Assembly (NCBI GenBank): GCA_015680685.1
Contig: MNCI01005399.1
Location: 1 to 64,000 of the forward strand
DNA length: 64,000 bases
Direction of reading: 5' to 3'
From: Gnetum montanum
Taxonomy: Eukaryota > Streptophyta > Gnetopsida > Gnetales > Gnetaceae
The notes beneath the pieces are model-generated. The model saw nothing but the letters and a program-made list of their open reading frames with translations. It was not told the origin of the DNA and did no database searches. Made by a program: the position numbers and the translations under genes. Of this stretch, positions 1-12,273 are shown in pieces (the first letter of the stretch is position 1; each line of letters starts with the position of its first letter).

Positions 1-895
1 TTGCACTTCTTTCTCATCATGACTCAGGTTTGCACTGGCGTCATTCCTATTTTGTCAAGTCACTTAGTCTATATAGTCCCTATAGTACATTGCTTGAAAA
101 AAATAAAATTTCACCAAATTGCTTAAGCACAATTCTATAGAAATCTACTCTTAAATTCCCCCAGAGAGAAAGATCGATAAGAAAATTAAAAATAGAGCGA
201 GAGTCAATTGATTTTAAGAGAAAGAAGATTTGTGTGAAATAGCAAACATTTAAGCAAGGTAAATTGAACATGAGGAAACACTTCGAAACAAAGGTATTTC
301 AATTGAATCTAAAATATCACAAATTGTCTAAACCTTCTGAGCTCAACAAGAAATTTTGTAAAAGACAATATTATTAAACTACCAAAATGCTTTGTAAATG
401 ACAAAATATAGGCTATCATTTGGCTAGTTAAATAGTTGTCAAGAATTGAAAATAATAGAATTATCAAAAATGATTTAACAATTTAAAGATTTAAACATCA
501 TGGAAAAGACTTTAAAAATTAAAGCTATTTCAAGTCATCTCAAAATATAAAAGATATTCTATATCCTCTAGACTCAAACAGACAATTTCATAAAGACATT
601 ACTATTAAATTACACAAGATGCTTTTCAAAAGACAACATAAGCTCTTATTTGGAAACCAAATAAAAGTCTAGAATTATACAAAAATAGAGCTATAAGAGA
701 AATAAAAAAATTTCCAAAATTAAATGTTGAGCATAGAACTATCTAAACCATTAGTTAACCAACTAAGAAAAAAGGAGAAGAAAAGAACTCATAGGATTTA
801 AACAAGGTAGTTGAATTGATGATGCAATTAGCAAGCCATTCTTACATCTAATCTTGAATATGTCTTCTTGATTTTCCCATTTATTCCTTTATTTT
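1..895 (-). repeat. Truncated LTR fragment of the F family
   Basis: Bases about 45-890 align with 2425-3290 and 12500-13380, the outer parts of the two F LTRs. Shared landmarks include the phrase CACTTAGTCTATATAGT and the later AGCAAGCCAT. The copy starts at or before the window edge and stops near 895 in an AT dinucleotide run, so it lacks the rest of the ~3-kb LTR. It is a separate, older copy of the family and not part of F itself. Orientation is given by comparison with F. Confidence 0.75.
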
Positions 896-2160
896 TCTTA
901 AATATTAATATATATATATATATTTAAAATCTAAGTAATAGAAGTAGTAATGATGGAGTTGATGCATACATGGATGGATGGATATATATGTACACATGTA
1001 CAACCGAATGCATAAGTGGAGTTGTATTGTCATGTTTTCAGCACAAGGTGGATGTCATGTGAAATGCTACTGGATGTTATGTAGTTTTGTGTTATCCTTG
1101 AGAATACTAGCCACCTTTATTGATGATTTTATTAATGGTTGCGGTGAGATTATGATGATGCTTTCTCTCTAGCCATAGGCCATCAAATGATGGACAAATC
1201 ATAGCAGATACTTTTCAAAGTGGAGTTTCATTCACAACATTAGTCACTAGACTGTATAGGGCTTGGGCTCTATAAGTCATGTAGTCTTTTCTAGAACAAG
1301 CTACACTTGCAAAAAATGGAATTTTCCAAGATCCCATGAACCAGAAGGTAAGAAACCAAAGTATCATGACCTGAAACTTTGTTTCTGCAATGCATGGTAT
1401 AGTCTATAATTTAGCTCTCTTAGGAAGGTTAAGAATTGAATCCAACCAATCTAGCCTTGGCGAATTCTAAATCCACTCATCACATTTGTTGAAGTTTTCA
1501 AGTAGATTATCAAAATCATTAGAAGAAGCTATTGGATTGTGCAAACTTTGCCACAAAAATTGTTGCTTCTACTAAGGTTTGGAAGAATAAGGGTGAGCAT
1601 CTTTGTTCCACCATCATCAAAGAGACAAAAATGTTATGGCTTGTCAAAAAACTTTTCATTTCCATGTCTATTTCTTGGCAAATGGAGATAAAGTTAGGCA
1701 TGATCTTGCTTTACTGTTAGTTCTTGTTCTAATTTTCCTGATGATAGGAAGACAATTATGATGATTATATGTAGCTGAGAATGATGCCCTACTACAAAGA
1801 CGTTGTAACATGGTTTTGATTAAATAAAGAACATCTATGTATCTATGAATGCCTTTCTAGGCATAGAGAAACATGAAAAAATGCTTCCTTTTCCACCACG
1901 CAATTGGAGTAATAGCAAGCCTAGGATTAAGCTTAGGCTTACGCCACAATGCTACGATGGAAGTTTCCTACCAATGTAATATGCAACCATTTTTTGATTT
2001 TGAGTTACCAAGTTGGTTCTAGAAGGAATGCCACCTACACTAGTACTAGGTTCTAAAAACTATGCTTCTTTTAAGAAATATTCTAATACATCTTCTTTTT
2101 CATTAACATAGTGTAGGCTTGAGTTTAGAAAATAAGGAGAATTTTTGAAAATAATAGTCT
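896..2160. other. No recognisable gene
   Basis: AT-rich sequence beginning with a short TA microsatellite near 909-925. Short open frames at 978-1172 and 1532-1720 have no motif I recognise, and there is no convincing exon structure. It is the left flank of F and probably continued directly into 15157 before F inserted. Confidence 0.5.
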
Positions 2161-5100
2161 TGGTGACTATTTGGGACCACCAACATTGGTGGCCTCTAGG
2201 TCTCGTGACTTGGGTCATAGAAAATGAAGTTGTTCTTCAAATAGGGATTAGATGCTTCCTGGTCTGTAGCAACACCAAGGCCCAGATACCTCCAAATAGA
2301 CTTAGTGGTTATGAAACATGAGTATGTGTTTGCTGTTGTAAATGTTGAAATGGTTAGGTTATATATGAAATTGTAATTGGATATCGTAAAATAAATTCAA
2401 CTAACTTTGTCAAATACTATGAGTTTTTTATTCCTATTTTTTCAAATCCCTTAGTCTATATAGTTCCTATAGTATGTTACATATAACAAATAAAATTGTA
2501 CAACAACATTTGAGCACAATTTTTCCAATCTACTTCTAATTTTTCGTAGAGAGAAAATTCTACAAGAAAACAAGAAATAGAGTGAGTTTCAATGGGTTTT
2601 AGAAAGAGAAAAGAAAAGAAAGAATATTTTTGTGGAATCTCAAATATTTAAGCAAGATAAATTGACATGAGAAAACACTTCACAATAAAGCTATTCTAAT
2701 TTAATCTATTATGAATCGTCCAAACTTTTTGAGTGCAATAAGCAAGCTCATAAAAGGCACTCTATTTAACTACCAAAAAACTTTATAAATGACAAGGTAC
2801 AAGCTTCTATTGTGTAGGTATAATTGGTCAATAATTGCAAATATTAGAACTTCTAGAGCAAGTTGACAACTTCAAGATTGTAATATTAAGGTAATAAACT
2901 TTAAAAAAAAAGAAACTATTTTAGTCATCTCAAAGTATCAAAGACTTTCTAGATTTCCTAAACTCAAATAGGTAATTTCTATAAGACATTAATATTACAT
3001 TGTTCAAGATGCTTTTCTACAACATAAGCGCTTGTATGGAAATCCTTAATAGAAGTCTCATATTGCAAAAAAAATCAAGAAATAGAGCTATAAAGGCAAC
3101 ATAGAAAAATCCAAACATTAAATGCCAAGCATGATACTATCTAAACCATTAGCTAAGTAATTAAAAAAAATGGAAAGAAATGAACTCATAGGATTAAAAC
3201 AAAGTAGTAGAATTGATGCTTTTAGCAAACCATGCTTTTATAATCTTAAATATTTCTTCTAAGTATGCTTTTACCAATTTCTATTCCAATTCCTCCTTTT
3301 TAAAATTCTACCATTGAAGGCCCTTTTATAATGATCTTAGGGTAGTTACAATAATCATGAAAAGTTTAGGGTATTACAAATATCTAGGGATATTAATTCA
3401 CAACCACCTTAGAAGTTATAACTTCCATAGGAAGTTATTAAAATTAGAGAAATGCATGCCATAATTGGCAAGTGTATTCTTGGTAATTATAACCTTTCAA
3501 ATATCAAAGAGATTTATGTTATAACCTTCATAGGAGGCTATAACTTCCATGGAAAGCTTTAATGCTGTAGAAAATAAAGGTATGTTTGCCATATGTCCAT
3601 AAATCTCCTTCCTTATTTTAGAAGATATACTATATGTACCATATCAAAGGGAGTGAAGTTATATATACCCTATTATCAATGATGTTGTATCAAAATTTGA
3701 TTCATTTTGTAACAAAGGTTTTAATTTAAATTTTTTAATGGTATTATTGGAAAAGGTAGGTAAAAAATAATATAAGAATTTAGAACCACAATACCACAAA
3801 GAATATTTAGGAGCATGGCATCACCATTGTAATTGTGCATTCATTCCACGAATTTTTTGATATCTATGACCATGCCCTACCTAGTTTTATCCCCATTTAG
3901 GCACATATGTTGTCCTCCATTTGATGCATTTTCAAACAACATTATAGACCACCATCTTCAAAGAGTGGAGCTTCTAATGACCATTGCATGATGACCTTCA
4001 TGTATTTGAATTCATCTTATTTAGCAACCACTCTAGATCTTTTTGTCCTTAGAGCCTCATGGTGATGCCTTCAATAGCTATGGCTCCCTACATTGATGTC
4101 ACTTAAGATTAGTCATTTTTGCCACTATATATTCTTTCTCCATGTGTCATAGGTTATTTTTCTATTTAGAGTACAAGGATGAGGGTTTTTTGGCCTACCA
4201 CAATGTCCAAGAAGGAGTTTGTAAACTGTTGCATTGTGCCTTGGTAGTTCAGGATGTGCCAAAGATGCACATGCACCTTTATCTTGTATGCCATAGTGGT
4301 GGTTTCCAGATGTGGCCACCATTATAGGTAGGAGTAGCCAAGGTATGCAGTTGACTACAATTCTAGCCATGAAAATGAATTCATAAGTGTAGCATTTGGT
4401 CCTAGTTACCACCATGAATACTTGGCCTGCTCTCTACTTCTAAATCTTATTGTCATAACTAGTTCTGGATCAACTCTGGTGGAACAGGCCACCATACCAA
4501 ACCATACACTTCTATTTTTGTTTTCATTATTTTCTATAGGTTTAGATTTAAGTTTGAGTTTTCATTCATTGTGGCTATTTTGGGATGTACTCTAACTACA
4601 ACAAGCTAGTGATTTTGCCTAATATATTATTAATGTTGGGAAATTCTACTTCTGGTTTTCATTTGAATCTAAATTCACAAATAATTTTAAATATTTCTAG
4701 TTCTTAATTTCAATTTCTTCTTCTTAGACTTAATCTACATTCTGATTGATGACTTGTCTTAGATTCAATTGTAAAAGGAAAAAATGCTCATGATGTATTG
4801 ATAGTCTTTAAATTTGAAAAACAAAAGCAAAGCACTCTTGAAATTTTCTAATGCCAATGCCAAATGAAAGAAAATATTTCTTTACTATTGTAATAATAGT
4901 TTTTGTGACAAAAGTAATTGGTTTCAATAACCATAACAATTCCTACTGTATAATTAAGTGACTTAACCTTCTGGTTAAAAATTTGTATAGTTCCAAGCAT
5001 ACCAAGTATGTTTTAGAACATGAGCTAAGTTACAAACACTTAAAAAAATGAAATTTTCATACCCCAATACATTCTATAAAAATGGTTGATAATATATGAT

Positions 5101-5250
5101 ATCATGTAACATAATTAAAACTTTATTTTAATATCTTGATGAGTTACCAAAGCATTTCCATCACCTATACATAACCATCTCCAATAATCTTCCCCTCAAA
5201 GCAGAGGCACATTTTGCTATTGCTCCAGCAAATGGTCTTACGTGACAACA
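2161..5250 (-). repeat. F 3' LTR
   Basis: Aligns end to end with 12274-15156 with moderate divergence and small indels. On the plus strand it begins TGGTGACTATTTGGG and ends CGTGACAACA, giving TG...CA ends. Because F is on the minus strand this left copy is the 3' LTR. The block 4125-4415 that can be read as an open frame on both strands is LTR sequence, not a gene. Confidence 0.88.
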
Positions 5251-5268
5251 TTTCTCACCTTTCTCCTT
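5251..5268 (-). other. F polypurine tract
   Basis: Directly inside the 3' LTR. Read on the minus strand it is AAGGAGAAAGGTGAGAAA, an almost pure purine run at the position used to prime plus-strand DNA synthesis. Together with the primer site at 12246-12263 it orients the element. Confidence 0.75.
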
Positions 5269-5467
5269 GTACATTAGTTGAGAAAATAATTTTAGTAGAA
5301 ACATATTTTACATAGAAAATAAAAATATTAAACTTTCATCAAACTTAAGGTTTGATGGAATAAAAACCTCACTCCTAATAAAACTTAGGAAACCATAAAA
5401 ATAAATTCTTATACAAACTATTCTATAGGTGGGAAGAGAATAGTTAAGGTAATACCTTTAGGGATCC

Positions 5468-5842
5468 TTATGTTGAAGCCTCAACTTGGGCTACTTCATC
5501 CCTGTTTGCATCCTTGTCTTCAACAACTTGGGATACTATTGATTTTTGAGATTCTTCCCAATCAGTTGCTTATGTGTATTGAGCCATGAAAGCCTCTTCC
5601 TAAGAGTTTTCTTGATTAGACTCTCCTTTGTATTCAACTTTAGCGGTGCATTGGTAAAATTTTCCCCAAACATTGGAATGGATGAAGCATCCACCATTGA
5701 GAAAACTAAACTCATTTGAAAGGTAAAGTAAGAAAGGACTTTCGTTAGATGCTCCATAGGATGTTTCCTTGAAATTTTCTCTAATAACATGCTTTTGGTA
5801 GCATCTAGTAACATATGGGATAAAAGGCCTTTTTGCTACCAT
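5468..5842 (-). pseudogene. F extra ORF downstream of pol, unknown function
   Basis: A 125-codon frame opening at the ATG at 5842 (MVAKRPFIPYVTRCYQ...) and ending at a TAA at 5468-5470 after an acidic tail rich in Glu, Asp, Gln and Val (…EVAQVEAST). It has two internal stops, a TAG near 5600 and a TAA about 30 bases later; otherwise the frame is coherent. It lies between integrase and the polypurine tract, where some plant gypsy elements carry an envelope-like or accessory ORF, on the same strand as pol. I see no signal peptide or membrane segment. A TATA-like box lies about 105 bases upstream. A second overlapping frame (5536-5814) is also open and could be the true one. I do not recognise the protein; it may be an accessory retroelement protein or a captured host fragment. 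Confidence 0.45.
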
Positions 5843-5946
5843 CTCTCAAAGAACCATCTTTCTACCTCACACTTGAACACTTCACTTTCTTTCCTCACTC
5901 AAGTGTTGAATTAAGAGATGTTTTATTTCCAAGAAATTCACATCTC

Positions 5947-5955
5947 TTTATATAA
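5947..5955 (-). promoter_or_regulatory. TATA-like box upstream of the F extra ORF
   Basis: Reads TATATAAAG on the minus strand, about 105 bases before the ATG at 5842, a normal plant spacing for a TATA box plus a short 5' leader. It is outside the LTRs, so the ORF could have had its own transcript. AT richness makes chance matches common. Confidence 0.35.
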
Positions 5956-6184
5956 TGTAAAGTAAATTTGAAATTCCCACCAATTCTAACAACCAACTTT
6001 TCCACTTGGCCAAAACGTATTTAATTTCCATCATCGTATGGTTGGCTAATTCAAATTCCTCTATTAGGTTGTTAAAATTAATTTACCACTATGGGGTTAT
6101 CTAAACCATCACTCCCACTTAATTCACATCATAAGTAATGATTACTTTAGATAATGCAAATTTAATATTTTAACTAATACTTTA

Positions 6185-6458
6185 AATTTAATATTTAAAA
6201 TAATACTCTAATGTATACATATTTTATTATACCATATATACATGCCTAGTCATATGTATAGGATATACATATATTATGTTAGATATTATAGAAGTATGTA
6301 TATATATTATTTATTATATATATTATAACTAAGTATATGTTAAATATTATATATAAAAGCTTATTACTTACTACTATATATACTTAATATTATTATAGTT
6401 ATTATATATGTATATATTACTATATTATATACATGTATTAATTTATATATATATATAT
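6185..6458. repeat. TA-rich low-complexity tract
   Basis: About 270 bases made almost only of TATA, ATAT and TTAT words, between the integrase C-terminus and the extra ORF of F. It has no coding capacity. Confidence 0.8.
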
Positions 6459-7750
6459 TTAATTTGTGGGTAGTTGCCCAAAGTAATGTTTTGTATGTAA
6501 AACATTATATGAAAATTGCAATTCTATCCCACTTAATGTGAACAACTTGTATGTGTTTTCTGATAACTGTTTGTTGATCTTAAATGGACCAATCCATATT
6601 GCTAAAAATTTATTTGACTTCTTCATATTTCCTGATAATATCATATCACTAATTTTAAAATTTCTTTTGAATACCTTTATATCGAACAATCTTGTAACTT
6701 AAGAAGAATTTTTCAATAAATTATCTTTAGCTCTCTCCATTTTAGCTTCTCTTTTCATGAGCAAGGTCATGAAACTTTTATCTTTATCAATGTTCTCGCT
6801 ATATGTTTGCACAAAATTAAAGGTTCAACTTATAATCTTGTTCATAACTCTTGCAGGAAAACCATTGACTAAGTTATAAGCTAATGTTCCAATAGCCTTC
6901 TTAANGAATTTTTCAATAAATTATCTTTAGCTCTCTCCATTTTAGCTTCTCTTTTCATGAGCAAGGTCATGAAACTTTTATCTTTATCAATGTTCTCGCT
7001 ATATGTTTGCACAAAATTAAAGGTTCAACTTATAATCTTGTTCATAACTCTTGCAGGAAAACCATTGACTAAGTTATAAGCTAATGTTCCAATAGCCTTC
7101 TTAAATATGATATGATCAATCCATAATGCAGATTGCAAGTAATTGATCTAATTTCCTGGATTTCGTTTCATCAACATTTTAATGTAGGAAATAATCTTTT
7201 TATTTGGAGATTTAGCTAATCCATTTCCTCTAGGATAATAATTTGAAGAAGAAAATAGAAAGATGGATTTCTTTGATGTTCATGTTATAAATTTTTTATA
7301 TTAAAAAGTAGATCCATTATTGGATACCAATACTTTAGGTAGAGCAAAATGACTTAGAATTTGTTCTTTTAAAAATTTAATTATGTTTGATGTTAAAATT
7401 TTCCTTAGAGATTTTGCTTCAGATCATTTAGTAAAGTAATCAGTAGTCGTGAGAATAAATTTATGCCCAACTCTTGAAGGAGTAATTATACCAATAAAAT
7501 CTAAGCCCCATTGCTAAAATGGTCTATTCCCAATCACTATTTTTAGGGAAGCTCTAGTCTTTTTGATTTTTGGTCCATGAACTTGACATTTGTAACATCT
7601 TTGAATACTTGAACAAATATCTTGATACATACTAGGCCAATAAAAACTGTAGTAGAGTATATGTTGTATAGTAGACTTAGGAGACTCATAAAACAAATTA
7701 GAATGATTGTGGAATTATTCAAAGATAGGACTAATTTGATCATTATGAAT
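6459..7750 (-). pseudogene. F integrase
   Basis: Two informative ends remain. At 7514-7696 is the integrase zinc-binding region, with YWPSMYQDICSSIQRCYKCQ matching the family pattern tyrosine-tryptophan-proline then CxxC. At 6459-6689 is the C-terminal domain, with FKRNFKISDMILS, WIGPFKI and a final NVLHTKHYFGQ, which matches the usual end of plant gypsy integrases. The catalytic core between them is broken by stops and also carries the artefactual 199-bp duplication at 6706-7104. The enzyme would have inserted the cDNA into the genome. Confidence 0.75.
6706..7104. repeat. Exact 199-bp duplication flanking a single N
   Basis: Bases 6706-6904 are identical to 6906-7104, separated by the only N in the window (6905). 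Everything around them has diverged like old retroelement sequence, yet the two copies show no difference. This is what remains when two overlapping contigs are joined without merging the overlap. Confidence 0.92.
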
Positions 7751-7903
7751 AAATTCCAACAAAACCCCTTTGAAATCCTTTCTATATAAGACTCTATCTT
7801 TAACCAAAAATGTATTTACATTTTTGAGGAAAGCTCTTTTTTGACTTATAGTTGAATTATCTAGAACTTTTCTTATGTTAAGCAATTCTAGAATTTCATC
7901 ATA

Positions 7904-9310
7904 CTAGTTTTCTTCATGAGTCTTAAGCACATGTAATTCAACTTTTCTAGCCATTAACTTGGCTAATCCCATTTCTTTAATGGATTTACATATCTCAAAT
8001 GAAAATATGAAACCTTGAAGCTTTATAAGCCACTTCCCTCTTTTCAATCCAATTTCATTTTGACCTAAGAATTTTTGAACCATAGGCTCTATTTGCATAA
8101 TGTGAACTAATGAGCTTTCCATGTAATATTTGAAGTGATAAAGTGCTTTAATGACTATGAATGCCTAGTTTTCCAAGTATGAATAATTTAAATCTGAAAA
8201 TTTCAACTTATACCCAAAAAATCCAATCAATTCATGTTGACCTTCATCTTTTTGAGTTAAAACAACAACAACTGAATTATTTGAAGCAAAAGCATATAAC
8301 TAGAAATATTCTTTCAATTTTGGTTCTACTATGTATGGAGCTTCTTAAATAGCTTTTTTAATTTCTTCTAAAGCTTTCTATAATTCTAGGATATCATTTT
8401 TGAGAATATGCATAAAATATTTAGTAATTCCAATGAATCTAGGGATAAAATTTTTAATAAAATTTATCTTTCTAAAGAAAGATCTAAGAGACTTTTTACT
8501 TGGAGGATGCTCAATATTTTGTACTGCTTGAATTTAGGAGTTATCTACAGCAATTCATTCTTAATAAATTACATGGCTTAGTAAACTTCCATATTTAACC
8601 CAGAAGATACATTTCCTAAGATTCAATAAAATACCATACTCACGATATTTGTTAAAAAATTGTTGGAAATGATCAATATAATTTTTCTTCATTTTTGAAA
8701 AGATGGTGATACCATCCAAATAGACCATAGTGAACTCCCTATTAAACCTTTAAAGGAAAAATCCATTGCTCTTTGAAAAGTAGCTCAAGCATTTGATAAT
8801 CCAAATGGTATTCTTTGGTAGGCAAAAATTCCTCACTTGGTGATAAATGTTGTCTTATATCTATCACTCTTATCTACTATAATTTAATTATAGCTTGAAA
8901 AACCATCTAGGAAACAATATACTTGACAACCTAAAACTTTGATTAACATTTTTTAGAAAGTGGATATTTATCTTTTTCATAGGCTTCATTCAAATTTCTG
9001 AAATGTACACAAAGCCTAATATCACCATTCCTTTTCCTTGCTGGAACAAGATTAGTAAGCCATGTCGAATATCAAACTGGATATATAATTTGTGCTTCTA
9101 ATAACTTTTTGATCTCAAATTCCAAGTCTGGTTCAAATAATGCATTGAATTTTCTTTCTTTTTGTTTAACTATCTTACAATTTTATGTGTCATCACATTT
9201 GGTTTAAAAGCTTTAAGATCATCATAAGACCAAGAAAAAATTTTCAAGAGTAAAATAGCTTTTCTTGAAAACTGAACCATCTTCCTTCATGAAATTTAAT
9301 ATTTATCTTT
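7904..9310 (-). pseudogene. F reverse transcriptase and RNase H
   Basis: Reading right to left, 8880-8960 gives a conserved CFLDGFS-type segment, followed by KTTFITK, IPFGLSNA and ATFQRAMD. The active-site strand is MVYLDGITIFSK near 8700-8730, where the family has YLDD. The second aspartate is therefore Gly, which with several stops means an inactive enzyme. 7904-8122 holds the end of the RT/RNase H unit (GKWLIKLQGF and LAKLMARK, matching the usual GRLAKW..LQEF..LAD pattern). The role was to copy element RNA into DNA. Frameshifts break it into several frames. Confidence 0.78.
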
Positions 9311-9354
9311 GTAAATCCAAAATTCACTACTTCATTAGCTTGATCATCTGGATT

Positions 9355-10005
9355 TTATATATCTTTTCTAGTAAGCAAATTCTTGCTAAATTCATGTTCA
9401 TAATTAATCACCTTTTTTGGAATGAAATTTGTCTTAAACCTTGAAACTATTTTAGATAATTTGATTGTCAAATTCTTGCTACTCTTCATAAACCTAAGTA
9501 CTTTATCATCATCTTCAGATACTTGTAAATGCCTTATCTCATTTGGTACTGATGTTTGATGTTCAATCTTAATTACTATTCCTTCATAATTATCTATCCT
9601 TTTCACATTTAATGTTGAAGCTACCTTAGCTAAATAATCTGCTATATGATTTTTGTTTCTACTTATATGTTCTATTTTATAGTAATGAAACTAATCCAGA
9701 ATTTTGTAGATAAGTTGTTGACAGGGATAAAAGAATGAGCTTTTTACTATACAATTGTCTTTAATCTATTCACAAACTAATCTTGAGTCTCCTTTTATGG
9801 TGATTACCTTGATTCCCTTTTCCAATGCTATTTTAATTACAATAATCAAAGCTTCATATTCATCATTATTTTTAGTAAAATAAAAATATAGATGAATTGC
9901 CTTTAACTTCTTTGGGAAATCATCTTTTACTAGAACTACTTTAACTCTTGCACCTTTGGAGTTACAAGAAGCATCCAAGTATAATTTCCATTTTCTCTCA
10001 TCTTG
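9355..10005 (-). pseudogene. F archaeal-type RNase H domain plus linker
   Basis: The domain starts near 10005 with KWKLYLDAS, then NNDEYEALI, then IKGDSRLV near 9770. It ends near 9615 with HISRNKNHIADYLAKVAS. These match the second (archaeal-type) RNase H of plant Tat-like gypsy elements, and the expected acidic residues are all visible: Asp in YLDAS, Glu in YEAL, Asp in GDS and Asp in IADYLA. One stop lies after GDSRLVCE. A lysine-rich linker follows at 9355-9606. It sits between protease and RT, whereas the usual Tat order puts this domain after RT-RNase H and before integrase. Confidence 0.78.
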
Positions 10006-10566
10006 AGATTTCTCTTTTTTTGAGTTATAAACTTCTTGAAGTGTGCAAATTTTGAATTCAAAAGATCTTATTTTAATGACTTTATTCTTCCCATTCAAAG
10101 TTACACTTTCATTCCTCAAAGGTTCACTGTATATGTATATTTGATTTGAATCCCCTTTCAGAGGTAAACACATGTGTGAATAATATATTGATATGTTACC
10201 AAATAAATTCTTACTCAAACTTATACTTAACAAAAGACTATGTGAATCTAGTATATGTACCACTTAAATAGTCACTCTACTTTTTATACAAGGTTCAGAA
10301 GCAATTTCTAATAAAACATTAGGCAGTTGACCCATAATTTTTACTCTACTTTTGTCCTCTTGGATGATCTTTTTATTGGATTTCTCAAGAGTCAAACCAA
10401 GTTTTTTACATATGGATAATGGAATAATAGTAGAGGTAGCTTCAAAATTGACCAAATTTTTATGAAGATATTTGTTTGTTGACTTCATTGTCAAAAGAAA
10501 AGGAGGAGCTTCTTTATCAGGAGTCCAATAATAACTAGTTTTTGATATGTTATCAATGTTAGACAC
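10006..10566 (-). pseudogene. F aspartic protease
   Basis: Contains APPFLLTMKSTNKYLHKN followed by FEATSTIIPLSICKKLGL. This corresponds to the gypsy protease start (PPFLL...DSGATSN..P..V...LGL); the catalytic Asp-Ser-Gly has become Phe-Glu-Ala at the aligned place. The following part, with a decayed LLSISLSKNL match to the LLSRxW segment, completes a retropepsin-like domain. One in-frame stop lies at 10264. The frame then runs straight into the RNase H domain, as part of one polyprotein. It would have cut the gag-pol precursor. Confidence 0.7.
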
Positions 10567-10935
10567 ATAGCTTAACTCTTATTTCCCATCTCTCATTTTT
10601 TCTCTTTAATAAACTCCAAAGATTTTCTTTGATGATCACGTATCCATAACAATTGATATATGCTAACATTAGCCTTGAAATTTTCAAGAGCCTCAATGAG
10701 CATATACTCTCCATCTCCATAAAAGCTTGGTTTTTTAACCATTTATTAAAAGTATGATTTTGAGTACTTTTCTCTTCTTGATCTTCTCTATTCTTATTTT
10801 TCTTCCTTATACTTCGTTAAAAAACCCTCCTCTTGGCAGATGGATCAGAAATAACATTTGAAGGATTTCAAGTAGTTAATTTTTCCTTTGATCATAAATT
10901 ATATCCATTTTACTTATTTTTATTACACTTTTCAT

Positions 10936-12186
10936 CTAGAAATATATCTTCTTCAGAACTTGATAGAGAGGAGGTATCACTAGATCCATTATTAGAATAT
11001 TTTCTTGCATAATGAACACTAGATTGCTCATTTCTAATTCAATATCAGGGAAGTTAGACATAACAAGATCAATTTCATCCACATCCTCTACTAACTTAGT
11101 ATCTTGATGCTTATATTTTCTATTTCTCTTTCCTTTTTTGATCTTAACTTTTGTCAAAGCTTTTTCTAGTTTCACTTTTTTGTTGGACAAGTCTCTCATT
11201 AACTATCCCTTTTTAGATTATTTGCTTTCAAAATCTTGCTCTATTTTAATACGAGATGGCCCTAGTAATGCTTTAGGTTGAGCAAAATCTTGTATACGAA
11301 TCATCATTTTCTCTTCTCTTTTTTGAGTTGTGATTATCTCTTCATTGTTTAAGTTTAGTTATTATTCTAATTATAGCTTCACTAAAGTAGTCATTTAGTG
11401 TTAACAAGTTTGGAGTTCTTAACCAAACTGAAATATTGGGATTCATAGCCTTAAGATAAGTATCTCTAAGCATTTTTTCTGATGATCTATATTGTCTTTG
11501 AAAAAGCCCACAAATTCATTGAAACTTAATATTGAAATCTCTAATTGACTCTTTAATTTCTTAATTCACTTATACTAACCCATAGTACAATTGTTGTTGA
11601 TCTAATTGATTGCCAAATTAAGCCAAGAAAAGATTCTTCATATCATCCCAACTTGTGATACTATTACTTGGCAAGATTGAATACCAAATTTGAGCCACAT
11701 TCTTTAGGTTTTCTACAAAAAGACTACAAACTTGACCTTGGTGTTGTATATTTTCATGAGCTAAAACTAACTCAAATATGTGAATTTATTATTTAGTTAA
11801 GTAATTTTTCTTGGAATAAAAGGCTTAGGAAAATATTTGTAAATTGCACTTGGAATATTTTTGTTGTTTTAAAATCCTAATTATGTAAGTCTTTGCTATG
11901 AATTTTCCATCCTATTAGAATTCCTTTTGATCATTGAATTCTTATACTTCTTTGTCCTTCTCTTATAGACTAATAAATTGGATAGAAGGGGTGGTTTTAT
12001 TTTCCTTCTAGTATTTACTCCACTACTTGTCCCAAACTCAAGAGCCTTCTTTTGTTCTTCTCCTAATAAATAATTACTCTTATCATCAAGAATTTCTTTG
12101 GAACCCTTGAAATCTTCTAAACTATCAATATGTCTAGTCATAAACTCAAAATAGTGTCTAATTCTTTCAAGCTTTACTATCAACAA
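10936..12186 (-). pseudogene. F gag
   Basis: The N-terminal part is the open frame 11896-12186 (begins MLIVKLERIRHYFEF). The central gag domain is at about 11500-11760 on the minus strand, with VENLKNVAQIWYSILPSNS, then SWDDMKNLFLA and QLDQQQLYY, the retrotransposon gag pattern (A..W...L....I.SW..M...F...F). A lysine-rich segment (10936-11199) lies towards protease. No clear zinc knuckle was found. Frames are broken several times. The protein would have formed the virus-like particle. Confidence 0.68.
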
Positions 12187-12245
12187 AAAGAACTATTTGT
12201 GTGCCAGGAATATTAGAATTATGAACTTAGGTGACAAATGTCATT

Positions 12246-12263
12246 GCCCTCCTTCTAGTGCCA
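12246..12263 (-). other. F primer-binding site, tRNA-Asn type
   Basis: Minus-strand sequence TGGCACTAGAAGGAGGGC, ten bases inside the 5' LTR. From memory of plant tRNA-Asn(GUU), whose 3' end reads ...CCTCCTTCTAGCGCCA, it pairs at all but one position; the difference is a G-to-A typical of CpG decay. B has the identical 18-mer at 30065. Confidence 0.75.
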
Positions 12264-12273
12264 AAAGAACTAT

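Noticed and set aside
1519-1720. Overlapping open frames on both strands near 1.5-1.7 kb
   Set aside because: Short, no recognisable domain, and no supporting splice sites.
4125-4415. 96-codon minus-strand frame, with a similar one at 14036-14227
   Set aside because: Both are the same part of the two F LTRs; open by chance in noncoding repeat sequence.
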